The notes below the pieces were generated by a model that ran no database searches, was not told the DNA's origin, and saw only the letters and a program-made list of their open reading frames with translations. This document shows positions 50,410 through 59,914 of a stretch of DNA of 64,000 nucleotides, in pieces. The DNA lies in NCBI RefSeq assembly GCF_007570835.1, contig NZ_SUNC01000001.1:1240001-1304000 (forward strand). Direction: 5' to 3'. The position numbers and the translations under genes were made by a program. The number at the start of each line of letters is the position of its first letter. Positions within the stretch are counted from its first letter, which is position 1. The DNA is from Croceicoccus sediminis. Its GTDB lineage: Bacteria; Pseudomonadota; Alphaproteobacteria; Sphingomonadales; Sphingomonadaceae.

Positions 50410-50423
50410 TTGATCGAGCGCAA
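50410..50423 (+). promoter_or_regulatory. Fnr/FixK-type box, distal, upstream of ccoN
   Basis: TTGATCGAGCGCAA fits the relaxed FixK/Fnr pattern TTG(A/C)-N6-(T/G)CAA. It shares 12 of 14 bases with the box before hemN. Its centre is 56 bases upstream of the proximal site. Confidence 0.5.
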
Positions 50424-50465
50424 AATCCTGCACCTGCGAAGAAAAAGGCGATCTGGCCCGACCGT

Positions 50466-50479
50466 TTGACCTGCATCAA
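50466..50479 (+). promoter_or_regulatory. Fnr/FixK-type box, proximal, upstream of ccoN
   Basis: TTGACCTGCATCAA matches the anaerobox TTGAT-N4-ATCAA in 9 of 10 positions. It ends 77 bases before the GTG of ccoN, leaving room for a class II promoter and leader. Confidence 0.75.
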
Positions 50480-50556
50480 TGCGCAGCCGCCCGCGCAGGA
50501 CCAGAGGGCAACGGGATCAAAAATGCCCTTTGGACAAAACGGAAAGGGGGACGACC

Positions 50557-52224
50557 GTGGAAACGGTTCTCACTCGTGCGGGTATCTGGCTCGTCGTATT
50601 TACACTCGCTATCGCCGCGATCGCCCTTGCGGCCGACGGTGCCTATGCGATTCACATGGGAATCGTGGCCGCGGCCGCGCTCATCGCGCTTGCCGCGACG
50701 GTAACCCGGGCCGACTATTCGGCCGCTGCCAATTCCATCCTGCGCGCGCCGGCCGACCCGTCGCGTTACGATGACGATCCGGTTCGCTGGGGCGTCATCG
50801 CCACGGTATTCTGGGGCATGGCCGGTTTCGCCGCCGGGCTTTTCATCGCGGCGCAGCTGGCCTGGCCGGTCCTGAACATGGAACCCTATCTGAACTTCGG
50901 ACGCCTGCGCCCGCTGCATACCAGCGCGGTGATCTTCGCGTTCGGCGGCAATGCGCTGATCGCGACGAGCTTCTACATCGTGCAGCGCACCTGCCGCGCG
51001 CGGCTTGCCCTTCCCGGCCTCGCCCGCTTCGTGTTCTGGGGATACCAGATGTTCATCGTCCTTGCGGCCACCGGCTACTTGCTGGGCGCGACGCAGGGCA
51101 AGGAATATGCCGAGCCGGAATGGTACATCGACTGGTGGCTGACGATCGTCTGGGTCGCGTACCTTGCCGTCTTCGTCGGTACGATCCTGAAGCGCAAGGA
51201 ACCCCACATCTACGTGGCGAACTGGTTCTTCCTGGCCTTCATCCTGACCGTTGCCATGCTGCATGTCGTCAACAACCTCGACATGCCGGTCTCCCTGTTC
51301 GGTAGCCGCTCCTACCCGGTCTTCGCCGGTGTGCAGGGCGCGCTGGTGCAGTGGTGGTACGGCCACAACGCGGTGGGCTTTTTCCTGACCGCGGGCTTCC
51401 TTGCCATGATGTACTACTTCGTGCCGAAGCAGGCCGAACGCCCGATCTATTCCTACCGCCTGTCGATCATCCACTTCTGGTCGCTGATCTTCCTCTATAT
51501 CTGGGCAGGTCCGCACCACCTTCACTACACCGCGCTGCCTGACTGGGCACAGACGCTGGGCATGGTGTTTTCCGTCATGCTGTGGATGCCCAGCTGGGGC
51601 GGCATGATCAACGGGCTGATGACGCTGAACGGCGCATGGGACAAGGTCCGTACCGATCCGATCATCCGCATGATGGTGATGAGCCTGGCCTTCTACGGCA
51701 TGAGCACGTTCGAAGGCCCGATGATGAGCATCAAGAGCGTCAACTCGCTCTCGCACTACACCGACTGGACCATCGGCCACGTCCACTCCGGCGCGCTGGG
51801 CTGGAACGGGATGATCACCTTCTCGGCGATCTACTTCCTGGTTCCGCGCCTGTGGAACCGCGAACGGCTCTATTCGCTGCGCATGGTGAACTGGCACTTC
51901 TGGCTCGCGACGGCAGGCATCGTCTTCTACGCCGCGTCGATGTGGGTCGCCGGTATCACCCAGGGGTTGATGTGGCGCGAATACGGCGCCGACGGCTACC
52001 TCGTGAACTCGTTTGCCGAAACCGTCGCGGCCCTGCACCCGATGTACATCCTGCGCGCCTTTGGCGGCCTGCTGTACCTTGCCGGCGGTGTCCTGCTGGT
52101 CGTCAACGTCTGGGCCACGATCCTTGGCAAGCTGCGCCAGGAAAAGCCGATGAACGATGCCGCCTACGACGCAGAGGCCGACCGCCCCTACGTTCCCGCC
52201 CCCGCGCTTTCGGCCGCTAACTGA
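50557..52224 (+). CDS. ccoN: cbb3-type cytochrome c oxidase subunit I
   Basis: Catalytic subunit of the high-affinity oxidase that reduces O2 to water at low oxygen. About 555 residues and twelve to fourteen helices. Haem and copper ligands are visible as [41 protein letters not shown] and [13 protein letters not shown]. The start is GTG at 50557, preceded by GGAAAGGGGG. A further 26 upstream codons are open but polar and unlike the family. First gene of the cco run. Confidence 0.96.
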   Translation: METVLTRAGIWLVVFTLAIAAIALAADGAYAIHMGIVAAAALIALAATVTRADYSAAANSILRAPADPSRYDDDPVRWGVIATVFWGMAGFAAGLFIAAQLAWPVLNMEPYLNFGRLRPLHTSAVIFAFGGNALIATSFYIVQRTCRARLALPGLARFVFWGYQMFIVLAATGYLLGATQGKEYAEPEWYIDWWLTIVWVAYLAVFVGTILKRKEPHIYVANWFFLAFILTVAMLHVVNNLDMPVSLFGSRSYPVFAGVQGALVQWWYGHNAVGFFLTAGFLAMMYYFVPKQAERPIYSYRLSIIHFWSLIFLYIWAGPHHLHYTALPDWAQTLGMVFSVMLWMPSWGGMINGLMTLNGAWDKVRTDPIIRMMVMSLAFYGMSTFEGPMMSIKSVNSLSHYTDWTIGHVHSGALGWNGMITFSAIYFLVPRLWNRERLYSLRMVNWHFWLATAGIVFYAASMWVAGITQGLMWREYGADGYLVNSFAETVAALHPMYILRAFGGLLYLAGGVLLVVNVWATILGKLRQEKPMNDAAYDAEADRPYVPAPALSAAN

Positions 52225-52235
52225 GGGTTCCTGCC

Positions 52236-52985
52236 ATGAGCATGACCGAAAAGCACAAGAAGCTTGAAAAGAACGTCACGCTGCTGGGCGTGGCCGCATT
52301 CGCCACCGTCACGATCGGCGGCATCGTGGAAATCGCGCCGCTGTTCTGGATCGACAACACGATCGAGGAAGTGAACGGCATGCGCCCCTACACCCCGCTC
52401 GAACAGGCAGGGCGCGACATCTATGTCCGCGAAGGCTGCTATGTCTGCCACAGCCAGATGATCCGCCCCTTCCGGGACGAGGTCGAACGCTATGGCCACT
52501 ACAGCCTTGCGGCCGAATCAATGTACGACCACCCGTTCCAGTGGGGGTCGAAGCGTACCGGGCCGGACCTTGCCCGCGTGGGCGGCCGCTATTCCGACGA
52601 ATGGCACGTCCAGCACCTTGAAAACCCGCAGTCGGTGGTGCCCGAAAGCGTGATGCCGCAATACGGCTTCCTCGCCGAAACGCCGCTGTCGGTTCACGAC
52701 ATGAGCGCGAACCTCACTGCCCTGTCGCGGGTGGGCGTGCCCTATTCGGACGAGATGATCGAGAACGCAGACGCGGACATGAAGGCGCAGGCGAACCCGA
52801 TGGCCGATACCGCCGGCCTGTCCGAACGCTATGGCGACAAGGTCAACTTGCGCGACTTCGACGGCAAGCCGCAGAAGCTGACCGAAATGGACGCGCTGAT
52901 CGCCTACCTGCAGGTGCTCGGCACGATGGTCGACGTCGACGCCGCCGCCGCGCAGGAAGAACTCGCCACGGAGAAGGGCCGGTGA
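52236..52985 (+). CDS. ccoO: cbb3-type cytochrome c oxidase subunit II (mono-haem)
   Basis: A 249-residue membrane-anchored c-type cytochrome. One N-terminal helix (about 13-32) precedes [22 protein letters not shown] with haem-binding CYVCH at 68-72 and a distal Met in the conserved VMPQYGFL. It passes electrons from CcoP to CcoN. It overlaps ccoQ by four bases (GTGA). Confidence 0.96.
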   Translation: MSMTEKHKKLEKNVTLLGVAAFATVTIGGIVEIAPLFWIDNTIEEVNGMRPYTPLEQAGRDIYVREGCYVCHSQMIRPFRDEVERYGHYSLAAESMYDHPFQWGSKRTGPDLARVGGRYSDEWHVQHLENPQSVVPESVMPQYGFLAETPLSVHDMSANLTALSRVGVPYSDEMIENADADMKAQANPMADTAGLSERYGDKVNLRDFDGKPQKLTEMDALIAYLQVLGTMVDVDAAAAQEELATEKGR

Positions 52986-53152
52986 ACAGCCACTCCTTCT
53001 ACGAAACGCTGCGGCATCTCGCCGACAGCTGGGGCCTGCTCACCATGATGCTCGTATTCCTCGTGCTTGCCGCCTGGCCGTTCCGGCCCGGTGCCCGCCA
53101 GCGCAACGAGGATGCGGCGACGATGATCTTCAAGGACGAGAACGATGGCTGA
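52982..53152 (+). CDS. ccoQ: cbb3 oxidase subunit CcoQ
   Basis: A 56-residue protein. One transmembrane helix ([21 protein letters not shown]) and a short charged tail ([12 protein letters not shown]) match CcoQ, which stabilises the oxidase. Translation starts at GTG overlapping the ccoO stop by four bases and ends eight bases inside ccoP. The W-P-F-R-P motif after the helix is the family hallmark. Confidence 0.9.
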   Translation: MNSHSFYETLRHLADSWGLLTMMLVFLVLAAWPFRPGARQRNEDAATMIFKDENDG

Positions 53153-54065
53153 GAAAAGACTCGACGAAGCCACGAACACCGAAACCGTCGGCCACGAATG
53201 GGACGGGATCGAGGAACTGAACACCCCGCTGCCGCGCTGGTGGCTGTGGACTTTCTACGCCACGATCGTCTTCGCGGTCGGCTACGTCATCGCCTATCCG
53301 GCATGGCCGATGATCAGCCAGGGTACTGAAGGCGTGCTGGGCTGGACCAGCCGCGGCGAGCTGGCCAGGGAAATGGACGCGGCGCGCAAACAGCGTTCCG
53401 AAGTGGTCGCGGCCCTTGCCCGCACGCCGATCGAGCGGCTGGACCCGGAATCGCCGCTGATGCGCGCCGCCATTTCGGGCGGGGCCGCGGCGTTCCGCGT
53501 CAACTGCGTCCAGTGCCACGGCGCCGGGGCGGCAGGGTCGAAGGGGTATCCCAACCTCAACGACGACGACTGGCTGTGGGGCGGTGACATCAAGGCCATC
53601 GAATACACGCTGGTCCACGGCATCCGCCAGCCGGACGGCGAAGAAACCCGCTTTTCCCAGATGCCCGCGTTCGGCCGCGACGGTATCCTGAGCGGTGCGG
53701 AAATTTCCGACGTCACCAGCTTCGTACGCAGCCTGTCGGGCCTTGAACCGACCAGCGCGGCATCGCAGCGTGGCAGCGCGCTGTTCGAGGCGAACTGCGC
53801 TGTCTGTCACGGGTCCGACGGCACGGGGCTGCGCGAATTCGGTGCGCCCAACCTTGCCGACGCCATCTGGCTTTACGGCAGCAGCCGCGATGACGTGACC
53901 GCGACGATCACCAATTCGCGTTACGGCATGATGCCCGCATGGGGCGAACGGCTCGATCCGGTGACGGTGAAGATGCTGGCCGCCTACGTCCATTCGCTTG
54001 GGGGCGGTGAGGATTTCATCGAAATCGCCGAGGACCCGGAGGTCGAGGTCGATGAAGCCCCCTGA
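53145..54065 (+). CDS. ccoP: cbb3-type cytochrome c oxidase subunit III (di-haem)
   Basis: A 306-residue di-haem cytochrome. An N-terminal region with the WDGIEELNTPLPRWWLWTFY signature and one helix precedes two class I haem c domains: CVQCH at 121-125 and CAVCH at 218-222. It is the electron entry point. Overlaps ccoQ upstream; its last 14 bases overlap the start of ccoG. Confidence 0.96.
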   Translation: MAEKRLDEATNTETVGHEWDGIEELNTPLPRWWLWTFYATIVFAVGYVIAYPAWPMISQGTEGVLGWTSRGELAREMDAARKQRSEVVAALARTPIERLDPESPLMRAAISGGAAAFRVNCVQCHGAGAAGSKGYPNLNDDDWLWGGDIKAIEYTLVHGIRQPDGEETRFSQMPAFGRDGILSGAEISDVTSFVRSLSGLEPTSAASQRGSALFEANCAVCHGSDGTGLREFGAPNLADAIWLYGSSRDDVTATITNSRYGMMPAWGERLDPVTVKMLAAYVHSLGGGEDFIEIAEDPEVEVDEAP

Positions 54066-55593
54066 TCCCCTACCTGAAGGTGATCTCATAGATCGCGCGC
54101 GCGTTGCCAAGGATGCCCATCCGGCAACGGCGCGCAAGCCTTCCACCCCGCCCCCTGCCGGGCCGGACGTGCCCGCCACGCTTTACGAAAAGCACAAGAC
54201 GGTCCACCCCAAGCGGATCGACGGACCGTTCCGCCGCTTCAAGTGGCTGATCATGTTCGTCACGCTGGCGATCTATTACGGCACGCCGTGGATCCGCTGG
54301 GACCGCGGTCCCTACGCCCCCGATCAGGCGGTTCTGATCGACCTGGCCAACCGCCGTTTCTACATGTTCGATATCGAGATCTGGCCCCACGAATTCTACT
54401 TCGTCGCGGGCCTGCTCATCATGGCGGGCATCGGCCTGTTCCTCGTCACCAGCGCGGTCGGCCGCGCGTGGTGCGGCTATGCCTGTCCGCAGACGGTGTG
54501 GACCGACCTGTTCCAGCACGTCGACCGCTTCGTCGACGGCGACCGCAATGCGCGCATACGGCTCGACAAGGCGCCGTGGACGGCGGGCAAGGCCGCGCGG
54601 CGGTTCTGGAAGTGGACGATCTATCTCGTCATCTCGTTCTGGACCGGCGGCGCGTGGATCATGTATTTCGCCGACGCACCGACGCTGACCCGCGAATTCT
54701 GGGCGGGCGATGCCGCATTCGTCGCCTATGCCACCGTTGCGGTCCTGACCGGCACGACCTTCTGGCTGGGCGGGTTCATGCGCGAACAGGTCTGCGTCTA
54801 CATGTGCCCCTGGCCGCGTATCCAGACCGCGATGCTCGACGAAAAATCGCTGATCGTGACGTACAAGCACTGGCGCGGAGAGCCGCGCGGCAGCCTGAAG
54901 AAATCACAGAAAGAGCCTGAAAAGTTCGGCGACTGCGTCGATTGCAACCAGTGCGTCGCCGTCTGCCCAACCGGGATCGACATCCGCGAAGGCGCGCAGA
55001 TCGGCTGCATCACGTGCGCGCTGTGCATCGATGCCTGCGACCGGGTGATGAAGGATGTCGGCCGCCCGCGCGGTTTGATCGACTATGCAACGCTCGAAGA
55101 TTGCGAGCGCGAAGCCGCGGGCCATCCGCCCCGCCCCGTCATCAAGACACTGATGCATCCGCGCACGTTGATCTATTTCGGCGTGTGGTCGGCGATCGGC
55201 ATCGCCCTGCTCTTCGCATTGGGTGCGCGCGAACGCACGGGCATCACCGTCCAGCCCGACCGCAACCCGCCCTTCATGCTGCTGAGCGACGGGTCGGTGC
55301 GCAACAGCTACACCGTAAAGCTGCGCAACATGCAAAGCCGCCCGCGCGAAATGGAACTGTCCATCGTGGGCCTGCCCGGCGCGATGATGTGGACCGACGA
55401 CATGAACCGCGATGCCGCGGCCCGTTCTATCGTCCGCGAAGTCGCCGCCGACGTCACCCTGCCGCTGCGCATCTACGTCATGGCCCCGCGCGGCAACGAG
55501 GAACAGGACTTCAGCTTCAAGGTCACCGCCCTCGACGCCGAGGGCGAAAGCGACAGTACCGAAACCGCGTTCAACGCACCCGAGGCCCCCTGA
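54052..55593 (+). CDS. ccoG: Cytochrome oxidase accessory protein CcoG/FixG (RdxA)
   Basis: A 513-residue polyferredoxin-like membrane protein. About five helices, a CGYACPQTVW motif, and two ferredoxin clusters CVDCNQCVAVCP and CITCALCIDACD precede a C-terminal immunoglobulin-like FixG domain. It is a cupric reductase needed for Cu delivery to cbb3 oxidase in Rhodobacter. The start MKPPDPLP overlaps ccoP by 14 bases. Ends at TGATG with ccoH. Confidence 0.95.
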   Translation: MKPPDPLPEGDLIDRARVAKDAHPATARKPSTPPPAGPDVPATLYEKHKTVHPKRIDGPFRRFKWLIMFVTLAIYYGTPWIRWDRGPYAPDQAVLIDLANRRFYMFDIEIWPHEFYFVAGLLIMAGIGLFLVTSAVGRAWCGYACPQTVWTDLFQHVDRFVDGDRNARIRLDKAPWTAGKAARRFWKWTIYLVISFWTGGAWIMYFADAPTLTREFWAGDAAFVAYATVAVLTGTTFWLGGFMREQVCVYMCPWPRIQTAMLDEKSLIVTYKHWRGEPRGSLKKSQKEPEKFGDCVDCNQCVAVCPTGIDIREGAQIGCITCALCIDACDRVMKDVGRPRGLIDYATLEDCEREAAGHPPRPVIKTLMHPRTLIYFGVWSAIGIALLFALGARERTGITVQPDRNPPFMLLSDGSVRNSYTVKLRNMQSRPREMELSIVGLPGAMMWTDDMNRDAAARSIVREVAADVTLPLRIYVMAPRGNEEQDFSFKVTALDAEGESDSTETAFNAPEAP

Positions 55594-56063
55594 TGATGAG
55601 CAAGTCCCCCTCTGCCGCAAAGCCCCGCTTCACCGGCAAGCACATGACCGCGATCCTCGTCGGCGGGTTCGGCGTGGTCGTCGCGGTCAACATGCTGATG
55701 GCAACGCTCGCCACTTCCAGCTTCGGCGGTGTGGTCGTCGAAAACTCCTATGTCGCCAGCCAGAACTTCAACGAATGGCTGGACCGGGCGGAACAGTCCG
55801 AGGCGCTCGATTATGCCGTCTCGCCGGTGCACCGCGCCGATGGGCGGGTCACGCTCACGACCGAAGGCGTTCCCGCGGGATCGCAAGTCACGGCCATCGC
55901 CCGCCACCCGCTGGGCCACATGCCTGACGAAGCGCTGACCTTCGTGCTGACTTCGGACGGCACCTGGGCCAGCACGCGCCCGCTGCCCGAGGGCCGCTGG
56001 ACCCTGCGGTTCGATATCAAGGCCAACGGCACCCAGTGGCGCGGGGAAAGGCCCTTGCCGTGA
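55593..56063 (+). CDS. ccoH: cbb3 assembly protein CcoH/FixH
   Basis: A 156-residue protein with one N-terminal helix (HMTAILVGGFGVVVAVNMLMATLA) and a periplasmic FixH domain: VVVENSYVASQNFNEWLDRA, AIARHPLGHMPDEALTF and GRWTLRFDIKANG. Binds oxidase subunits during assembly. Start shares one base with the ccoG stop; a second in-frame ATG follows. Its stop overlaps the ccoI start. Confidence 0.93.
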   Translation: MMSKSPSAAKPRFTGKHMTAILVGGFGVVVAVNMLMATLATSSFGGVVVENSYVASQNFNEWLDRAEQSEALDYAVSPVHRADGRVTLTTEGVPAGSQVTAIARHPLGHMPDEALTFVLTSDGTWASTRPLPEGRWTLRFDIKANGTQWRGERPLP

Positions 56064-58189
56064 ACGCGGTCACCCTCACTTCTTCGGACGCCGCCTGCAT
56101 CGACAGCCGCTTCACCGTGCCCGGCATGCGCTGTGCCGGGTGCATCGGCAAGATCGAGCGCGGTCTGGCCGAAGTGCCGGGGGTCGCGGCGGCGCGCGTT
56201 AACTTTTCGGCCAAGCGCGTCGCGGTCAGCCATGCGCCGGACCTGACCGACGCGCAGATTGTCGATGCGCTCAACCATCTGGGTTTCGAGGCGCAGCCGG
56301 TGGCGGAAAACCCGCTGGCACGCGACGACGCGGAAACGAAACGCCTGCTTCGCGCGCTGGCCGTCGCGGGCTTTGCCATGATGAACATCATGCTTCTGTC
56401 CGTCGCGGTCTGGTCGGGCGCGGACGGCATCACGAAAGAGCTGTTCCACTGGCTGTCCGCCGCCATCGCCCTGCCCGCCGTCGCCTACTCAGGCCGCCCC
56501 TTCTTCGCCTCTGCCGCGATGGCGCTGCGTTATCGCCGCACCAATATGGACGTGCCGATTTCCATCGGCGTCCTGCTGGCCACGGGGATGAGCGTTTACG
56601 AAGTGCTGACCGGAGGCGAACACGCCTATTTCGACGGCGCGGTCATGCTGCTGTTCTTCCTTCTGGCGGGCCGCGTGCTCGATGCCGTGATGCGCGACAA
56701 GGCGCGTTCGGGCATCGCTTCGCTGCTTTCGCGCATGGGGCGCGGCGCGCAAGTCGCCTATCCGGGCGGCGAAACGAAATGGGTCGATGCCGCCGACCTG
56801 GCCCCCGGCATGACGATGCAGGTCGCCGCCGGAGAGGCGCTGGCCGCCGATGGCGAGATCATTACGGGCGAAAGCCGGTTCGACCGGTCCATGCTGACGG
56901 GCGAAAGCGTGCCCGAGGCTGCTGGCCCCGGCGATATCGTCCATGCCGGGACCATCAACCTCTACGCCCCCGTCACCGTGCGCGTGACCGCAGCCGCCGA
57001 AGACACCGCGATTGCCGACATCGCCCGCCTGATGGACGAGGCCGGACAGTCGCGTAGCAAGTACGTGCGCGTGGCGGACCGGGCAGCACGACTCTACGCC
57101 CCGGCGGTCCACTCGCTCGCTGCGCTGACGTTCCTCGGCTGGATGATCGCGGGGGCGGGCGTGCACCAGTCTCTGCTGATCGCGATTGCGGTGCTGATCA
57201 TCACGTGCCCCTGCGCGCTGGGCCTTGCGGTTCCGGCGGCGCAAGTCGTGGCTGCTGGCGCGCTGATGAAGCGGGGCCTGCTGATCAAGGACGGCAGCGC
57301 GCTGGAACGCCTGGCCGAAGTCGATCACGCGCTTCTCGACAAGACCGGCACGCTGACACTGGGCGAACCGCGCCCCGCATCGATCGCGGCGCTGGGCGAA
57401 GAGGATCGCGCCGTCGCCCTCGCGCTCGCACAGGCGAGCCGCCACCCGCTGAGCAAGGCATTGGCCGCGACGCTGCGGCAGGCAGGCGTAAGAGCGGCGG
57501 ACGTCACCGATATCGCGGAAACGCCCGGTGAAGGCCTGCGCGGCAGGTTCAATTACCGCCCCGTGTCGCTGCTGCGCCCCGAACATGGCGGCGAAGGCCT
57601 TGCCGTCGTCTTGCACAACGATGAGCGCGAGTGCGTCATCGTCTTTACCGATCCATGGCGGTCCGACGCGGCAGAGGCCATCGACGCCCTCGCCTCGCTC
57701 GGCATAGCCAGCGCCATCGTATCGGGCGACAGCAGCGACGCGGTGTCCCGCGCGGCCTGTGAATTCGCGATTCCCGCAACCGGCGGCATGTCGCCCGCCG
57801 ACAAGCTGGCCGAGCTGGAACGCCGCCGCGCCAGTGGCCAGAAAGTGCTGATGGTGGGCGACGGGTTGAACGACGGACCGGCCCTTGCCGCAGCACACGT
57901 CTCCATCGCGCCCGGCGGGGCCAGCGACGTCAGCCAGCAGGCCGCCGACGCGGTCTTCGTGGGCGAGGCGCTGATGCCCGTGCCGCTGGCCGTCCGCGTC
58001 GCGCGGCGCACGATGAAGACCGTGCGCCAGAACTTCGTCATGGCCGCTGGCTACAACGTCCTGGCCGTGCCGATCGCGATTGCCGGATATGTCACCCCGC
58101 TGATCGCAGCGGTTGCGATGTCGCTTTCCTCGCTCGTCGTCGTGGGCAATTCGCTGCTCCTCGCCCGCGCGGCAAGGGGCGGGCGATGA
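56060..58189 (+). CDS. ccoI: Copper-translocating P1B-type ATPase CcoI/FixI
   Basis: A 709-residue Cu+-exporting ATPase that supplies copper for cbb3 maturation. One N-terminal heavy-metal domain has GMRCAGC, eight helices include the CPC motif (IITCPCALGLAVPAAQ), phosphorylation site LLDKTGTLTLGE, SRHPLSKAL with the nucleotide-binding HP motif, and MVGDGLNDGPALA. GTG start at 56060 overlaps the ccoH stop (GTGA); the longer frame is not supported. Confidence 0.95.
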   Translation: MNAVTLTSSDAACIDSRFTVPGMRCAGCIGKIERGLAEVPGVAAARVNFSAKRVAVSHAPDLTDAQIVDALNHLGFEAQPVAENPLARDDAETKRLLRALAVAGFAMMNIMLLSVAVWSGADGITKELFHWLSAAIALPAVAYSGRPFFASAAMALRYRRTNMDVPISIGVLLATGMSVYEVLTGGEHAYFDGAVMLLFFLLAGRVLDAVMRDKARSGIASLLSRMGRGAQVAYPGGETKWVDAADLAPGMTMQVAAGEALAADGEIITGESRFDRSMLTGESVPEAAGPGDIVHAGTINLYAPVTVRVTAAAEDTAIADIARLMDEAGQSRSKYVRVADRAARLYAPAVHSLAALTFLGWMIAGAGVHQSLLIAIAVLIITCPCALGLAVPAAQVVAAGALMKRGLLIKDGSALERLAEVDHALLDKTGTLTLGEPRPASIAALGEEDRAVALALAQASRHPLSKALAATLRQAGVRAADVTDIAETPGEGLRGRFNYRPVSLLRPEHGGEGLAVVLHNDERECVIVFTDPWRSDAAEAIDALASLGIASAIVSGDSSDAVSRAACEFAIPATGGMSPADKLAELERRRASGQKVLMVGDGLNDGPALAAAHVSIAPGGASDVSQQAADAVFVGEALMPVPLAVRVARRTMKTVRQNFVMAAGYNVLAVPIAIAGYVTPLIAAVAMSLSSLVVVGNSLLLARAARGGR

Positions 58190-58335
58190 ACGGGTTGCTG
58201 TTCCTGATCCCCGTCGCGCTGGGCATGGGCGGGCTGGGCTTGGCCGCGTTCTTCTGGTCGATGCGCAGCGGCCAGTACGAAGATTTGGACGGTGCGGCGC
58301 AGCGCATCCTGATCGATGAAGAGGACGAGGCATGA
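58186..58335 (+). CDS. ccoS: cbb3 oxidase maturation protein CcoS
   Basis: A 49-residue single-span protein: MNGLLFLIPVALGMGGLGLAAFFWSMRSGQYEDLDGAAQRIL is the full CcoS signature, with W-x-x-x-x-G-Q-Y-E-D-L-D-G-x-A. Required for cofactor insertion. It overlaps ccoI by four bases (ATGA) and the next gene likewise. Confidence 0.94.
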   Translation: MNGLLFLIPVALGMGGLGLAAFFWSMRSGQYEDLDGAAQRILIDEEDEA

Positions 58336-58553
58336 ACGGCCTTCTGACCAGCCTTGCCGCCGTCGCGCTGGTCCCGGCGATGACCGGCATGCCGCCCGAA
58401 CAGGCCGGACGCACCATTACGGTGACGCTCTGCACCGGGGGCACGATGTCGATCCCCATCGACGGACAGGCCCCGGCCAAGGGCGTTGCCCCCTGCTGTG
58501 CAAAGGGGTGTCGTTCGCGCAGAAAAATCAAGGCGCAACAAGCCGCTGATTGA
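58332..58553 (+). CDS. Small exported Cys-rich protein behind ccoS, unknown function
   Basis: A 73-residue protein. The first ~18 residues are hydrophobic and signal-like (MNGLLTSLAAVALVPAMTG), followed by a short beta-like part and a basic Cys-rich end APCCAKGCRSRRKIKA. Cys34, Cys55, Cys56 and Cys60 could bind copper or iron. The start overlaps the ccoS stop (ATGA), so it is translated within the cbb3 assembly run. I do not recognise a family; a role in copper handling is inference from context. The hemN control box lies at its 3' end. Confidence 0.72.
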   Translation: MNGLLTSLAAVALVPAMTGMPPEQAGRTITVTLCTGGTMSIPIDGQAPAKGVAPCCAKGCRSRRKIKAQQAAD

Positions 58554-58563
58554 TCGAAAGCAA
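58550..58563 (+). promoter_or_regulatory. Fnr/FixK-type box upstream of hemN
   Basis: TTGATCGAAAGCAA begins at the stop of the Cys-rich gene and ends 39 bases before the hemN ATG. It fits TTG(A/C)-N6-(T/G)CAA and almost equals the distal box before ccoN. It suggests a separate low-oxygen promoter for hemN. Confidence 0.6.
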
Positions 58564-58602
58564 TGAACCCACCCGGCAAGGCGCGATAGAACCGTTTTCA
58601 TC

Positions 58603-59913
58603 ATGTGGCCCTATCTTCCCGACCTGCTGGCCGTGCCCGTACCGCGCTATACCAGCTATCCCACTGCCGCCGAATTCGGTGAGGCGGGCGAAGACGATTT
58701 CCTGGCCGCGCTGGACAGCGCGAACTCGGACGTCTCGCTTTACGTTCACATCCCCTATTGCCACGAAATCTGCTGGTACTGTGGGTGCAACACGGGCGCG
58801 GCCAACCGGCAACAGCGGCTGGCCGCCTATCTCGAAGCCTTGCAGGCGGAAATCGTGATGGTCGGCAACCGGCTTCCGGCAGGTGCGCGCGTGCGGCACA
58901 TCGCATTTGGCGGCGGCAGCCCGAATGCGATCGCGCCTATCGAATTCGTGCGGCTGATCGATGCGCTGACGCTGGCTTTCCCGCTGGTCGATCCCACGCT
59001 CTCGGTCGAACTGGACCCGCGCACGCTGACCGAACCGTGGGGCGAAGTGCTGTCTCACGTGGGCGTCGAACGCGCCAGTCTGGGCGTGCAGACGTTCGAC
59101 CCCGCGATCCAGCAGGCCATCGGCCGCGTCCAGCCGGTCGAACTGATCGAACGCGCGACAGACATGCTGCGCCGCGCGGGCGTCACGTCGCTGAACTTCG
59201 ACCTGATGTACGGCTTGCCGGGACAGGACCTTGAACGCCTGCTCCTCTCGCTCGACACCGCGGCACGGATGGGGGCGGACCGGATCGCGCTGTTTGGTCT
59301 CGCCCACATCCCCTCAATGTTCCCCCGCCAGAAGAAGATCGACGGCAGCACGCTGCCCGGCGCGCGCGAACGGTTCCAGATGATGCAGGCGGGTTATGAC
59401 CGTCTGGTCGGCCACGGATACGATCAGGTCGGGTTCGATCACTTCGCCCTGCCCGGCGACCCGATGTCGCGCGCGGCGCTGAGCGGGAAGCTGCACCGCA
59501 ATTTCCAAGGCTTTACCGACGATGCCGCCCCCGTCGTCATCGGTCTTGGTGCCAGCGCGATCAGCCAGTTTCCGCAAGGCATCTATCAGAACGAAAAGGC
59601 GGCGGGCCGCTATCGCGCGATGATAGGTGAAGGCGTGCACCCGACCCGGCACGGCATCGCCCGCTGTCAGGATGATCGGCGGCGCGGGCGGGTCATCGAA
59701 CAGATCCTGTGCCACGGACGCGCGGCGATGGACGTCGAAGTACTGCAAAGCGCGATCCCGCGCCTGCAACCCTTCCTCGATGCGCGGCTATGCCATGTCT
59801 TTGACGGGCAGCTGATCCTGACCAGCGATGCCCTGCCCTATGCACGGGGGATCGCGGCCTGCTTCGACCCCTACCGCGTGAAAAGCGACCGTAAGTTCAG
59901 CAACGCGGTCTGA
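58603..59913 (+). CDS. hemN: Oxygen-independent coproporphyrinogen III oxidase
   Basis: A 436-residue radical SAM enzyme that oxidatively decarboxylates coproporphyrinogen III without O2. HIPYCHEICWYCGCNT carries the Fe-S ligands C53, C57 and C60 with the HemN-specific extra Cys62. GGGSPNA, SLGVQTFDPAIQQAIGR, NFDLMYGLPGQ and QVGFDHFALPGDPMSRA follow. The HemN C-terminal domain is present, so it is HemN rather than HemW. It follows the cco run and has its own box. Haem demand of the di- and mono-haem subunits explains the link. Confidence 0.95.
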   Translation: MWPYLPDLLAVPVPRYTSYPTAAEFGEAGEDDFLAALDSANSDVSLYVHIPYCHEICWYCGCNTGAANRQQRLAAYLEALQAEIVMVGNRLPAGARVRHIAFGGGSPNAIAPIEFVRLIDALTLAFPLVDPTLSVELDPRTLTEPWGEVLSHVGVERASLGVQTFDPAIQQAIGRVQPVELIERATDMLRRAGVTSLNFDLMYGLPGQDLERLLLSLDTAARMGADRIALFGLAHIPSMFPRQKKIDGSTLPGARERFQMMQAGYDRLVGHGYDQVGFDHFALPGDPMSRAALSGKLHRNFQGFTDDAAPVVIGLGASAISQFPQGIYQNEKAAGRYRAMIGEGVHPTRHGIARCQDDRRRGRVIEQILCHGRAAMDVEVLQSAIPRLQPFLDARLCHVFDGQLILTSDALPYARGIAACFDPYRVKSDRKFSNAV

Positions 59914-59914
59914 T

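Larger units (their letters stand above)
50146..50556. other. Divergent control region ompW/ccoN
   Basis: About 410 AT-richer bases without a gene. The left half (50160-50330) holds an inverted repeat and should drive ompW. The right half holds two Fnr/FixK-type boxes that should drive ccoN. A short open frame at 50319-50774 is rejected as coding. Confidence 0.6.

Noticed and set aside
50319-50774. 151-codon plus-strand frame in the ompW/ccoN control region
   Set aside because: It runs out of frame into ccoN, is Arg-rich, and covers the Fnr boxes; no homology character.
56489-58579. 696-codon minus-strand frame opposite ccoI
   Set aside because: ccoI carries all P-type ATPase motifs on the plus strand; the antisense frame has the low-complexity composition of a shadow.
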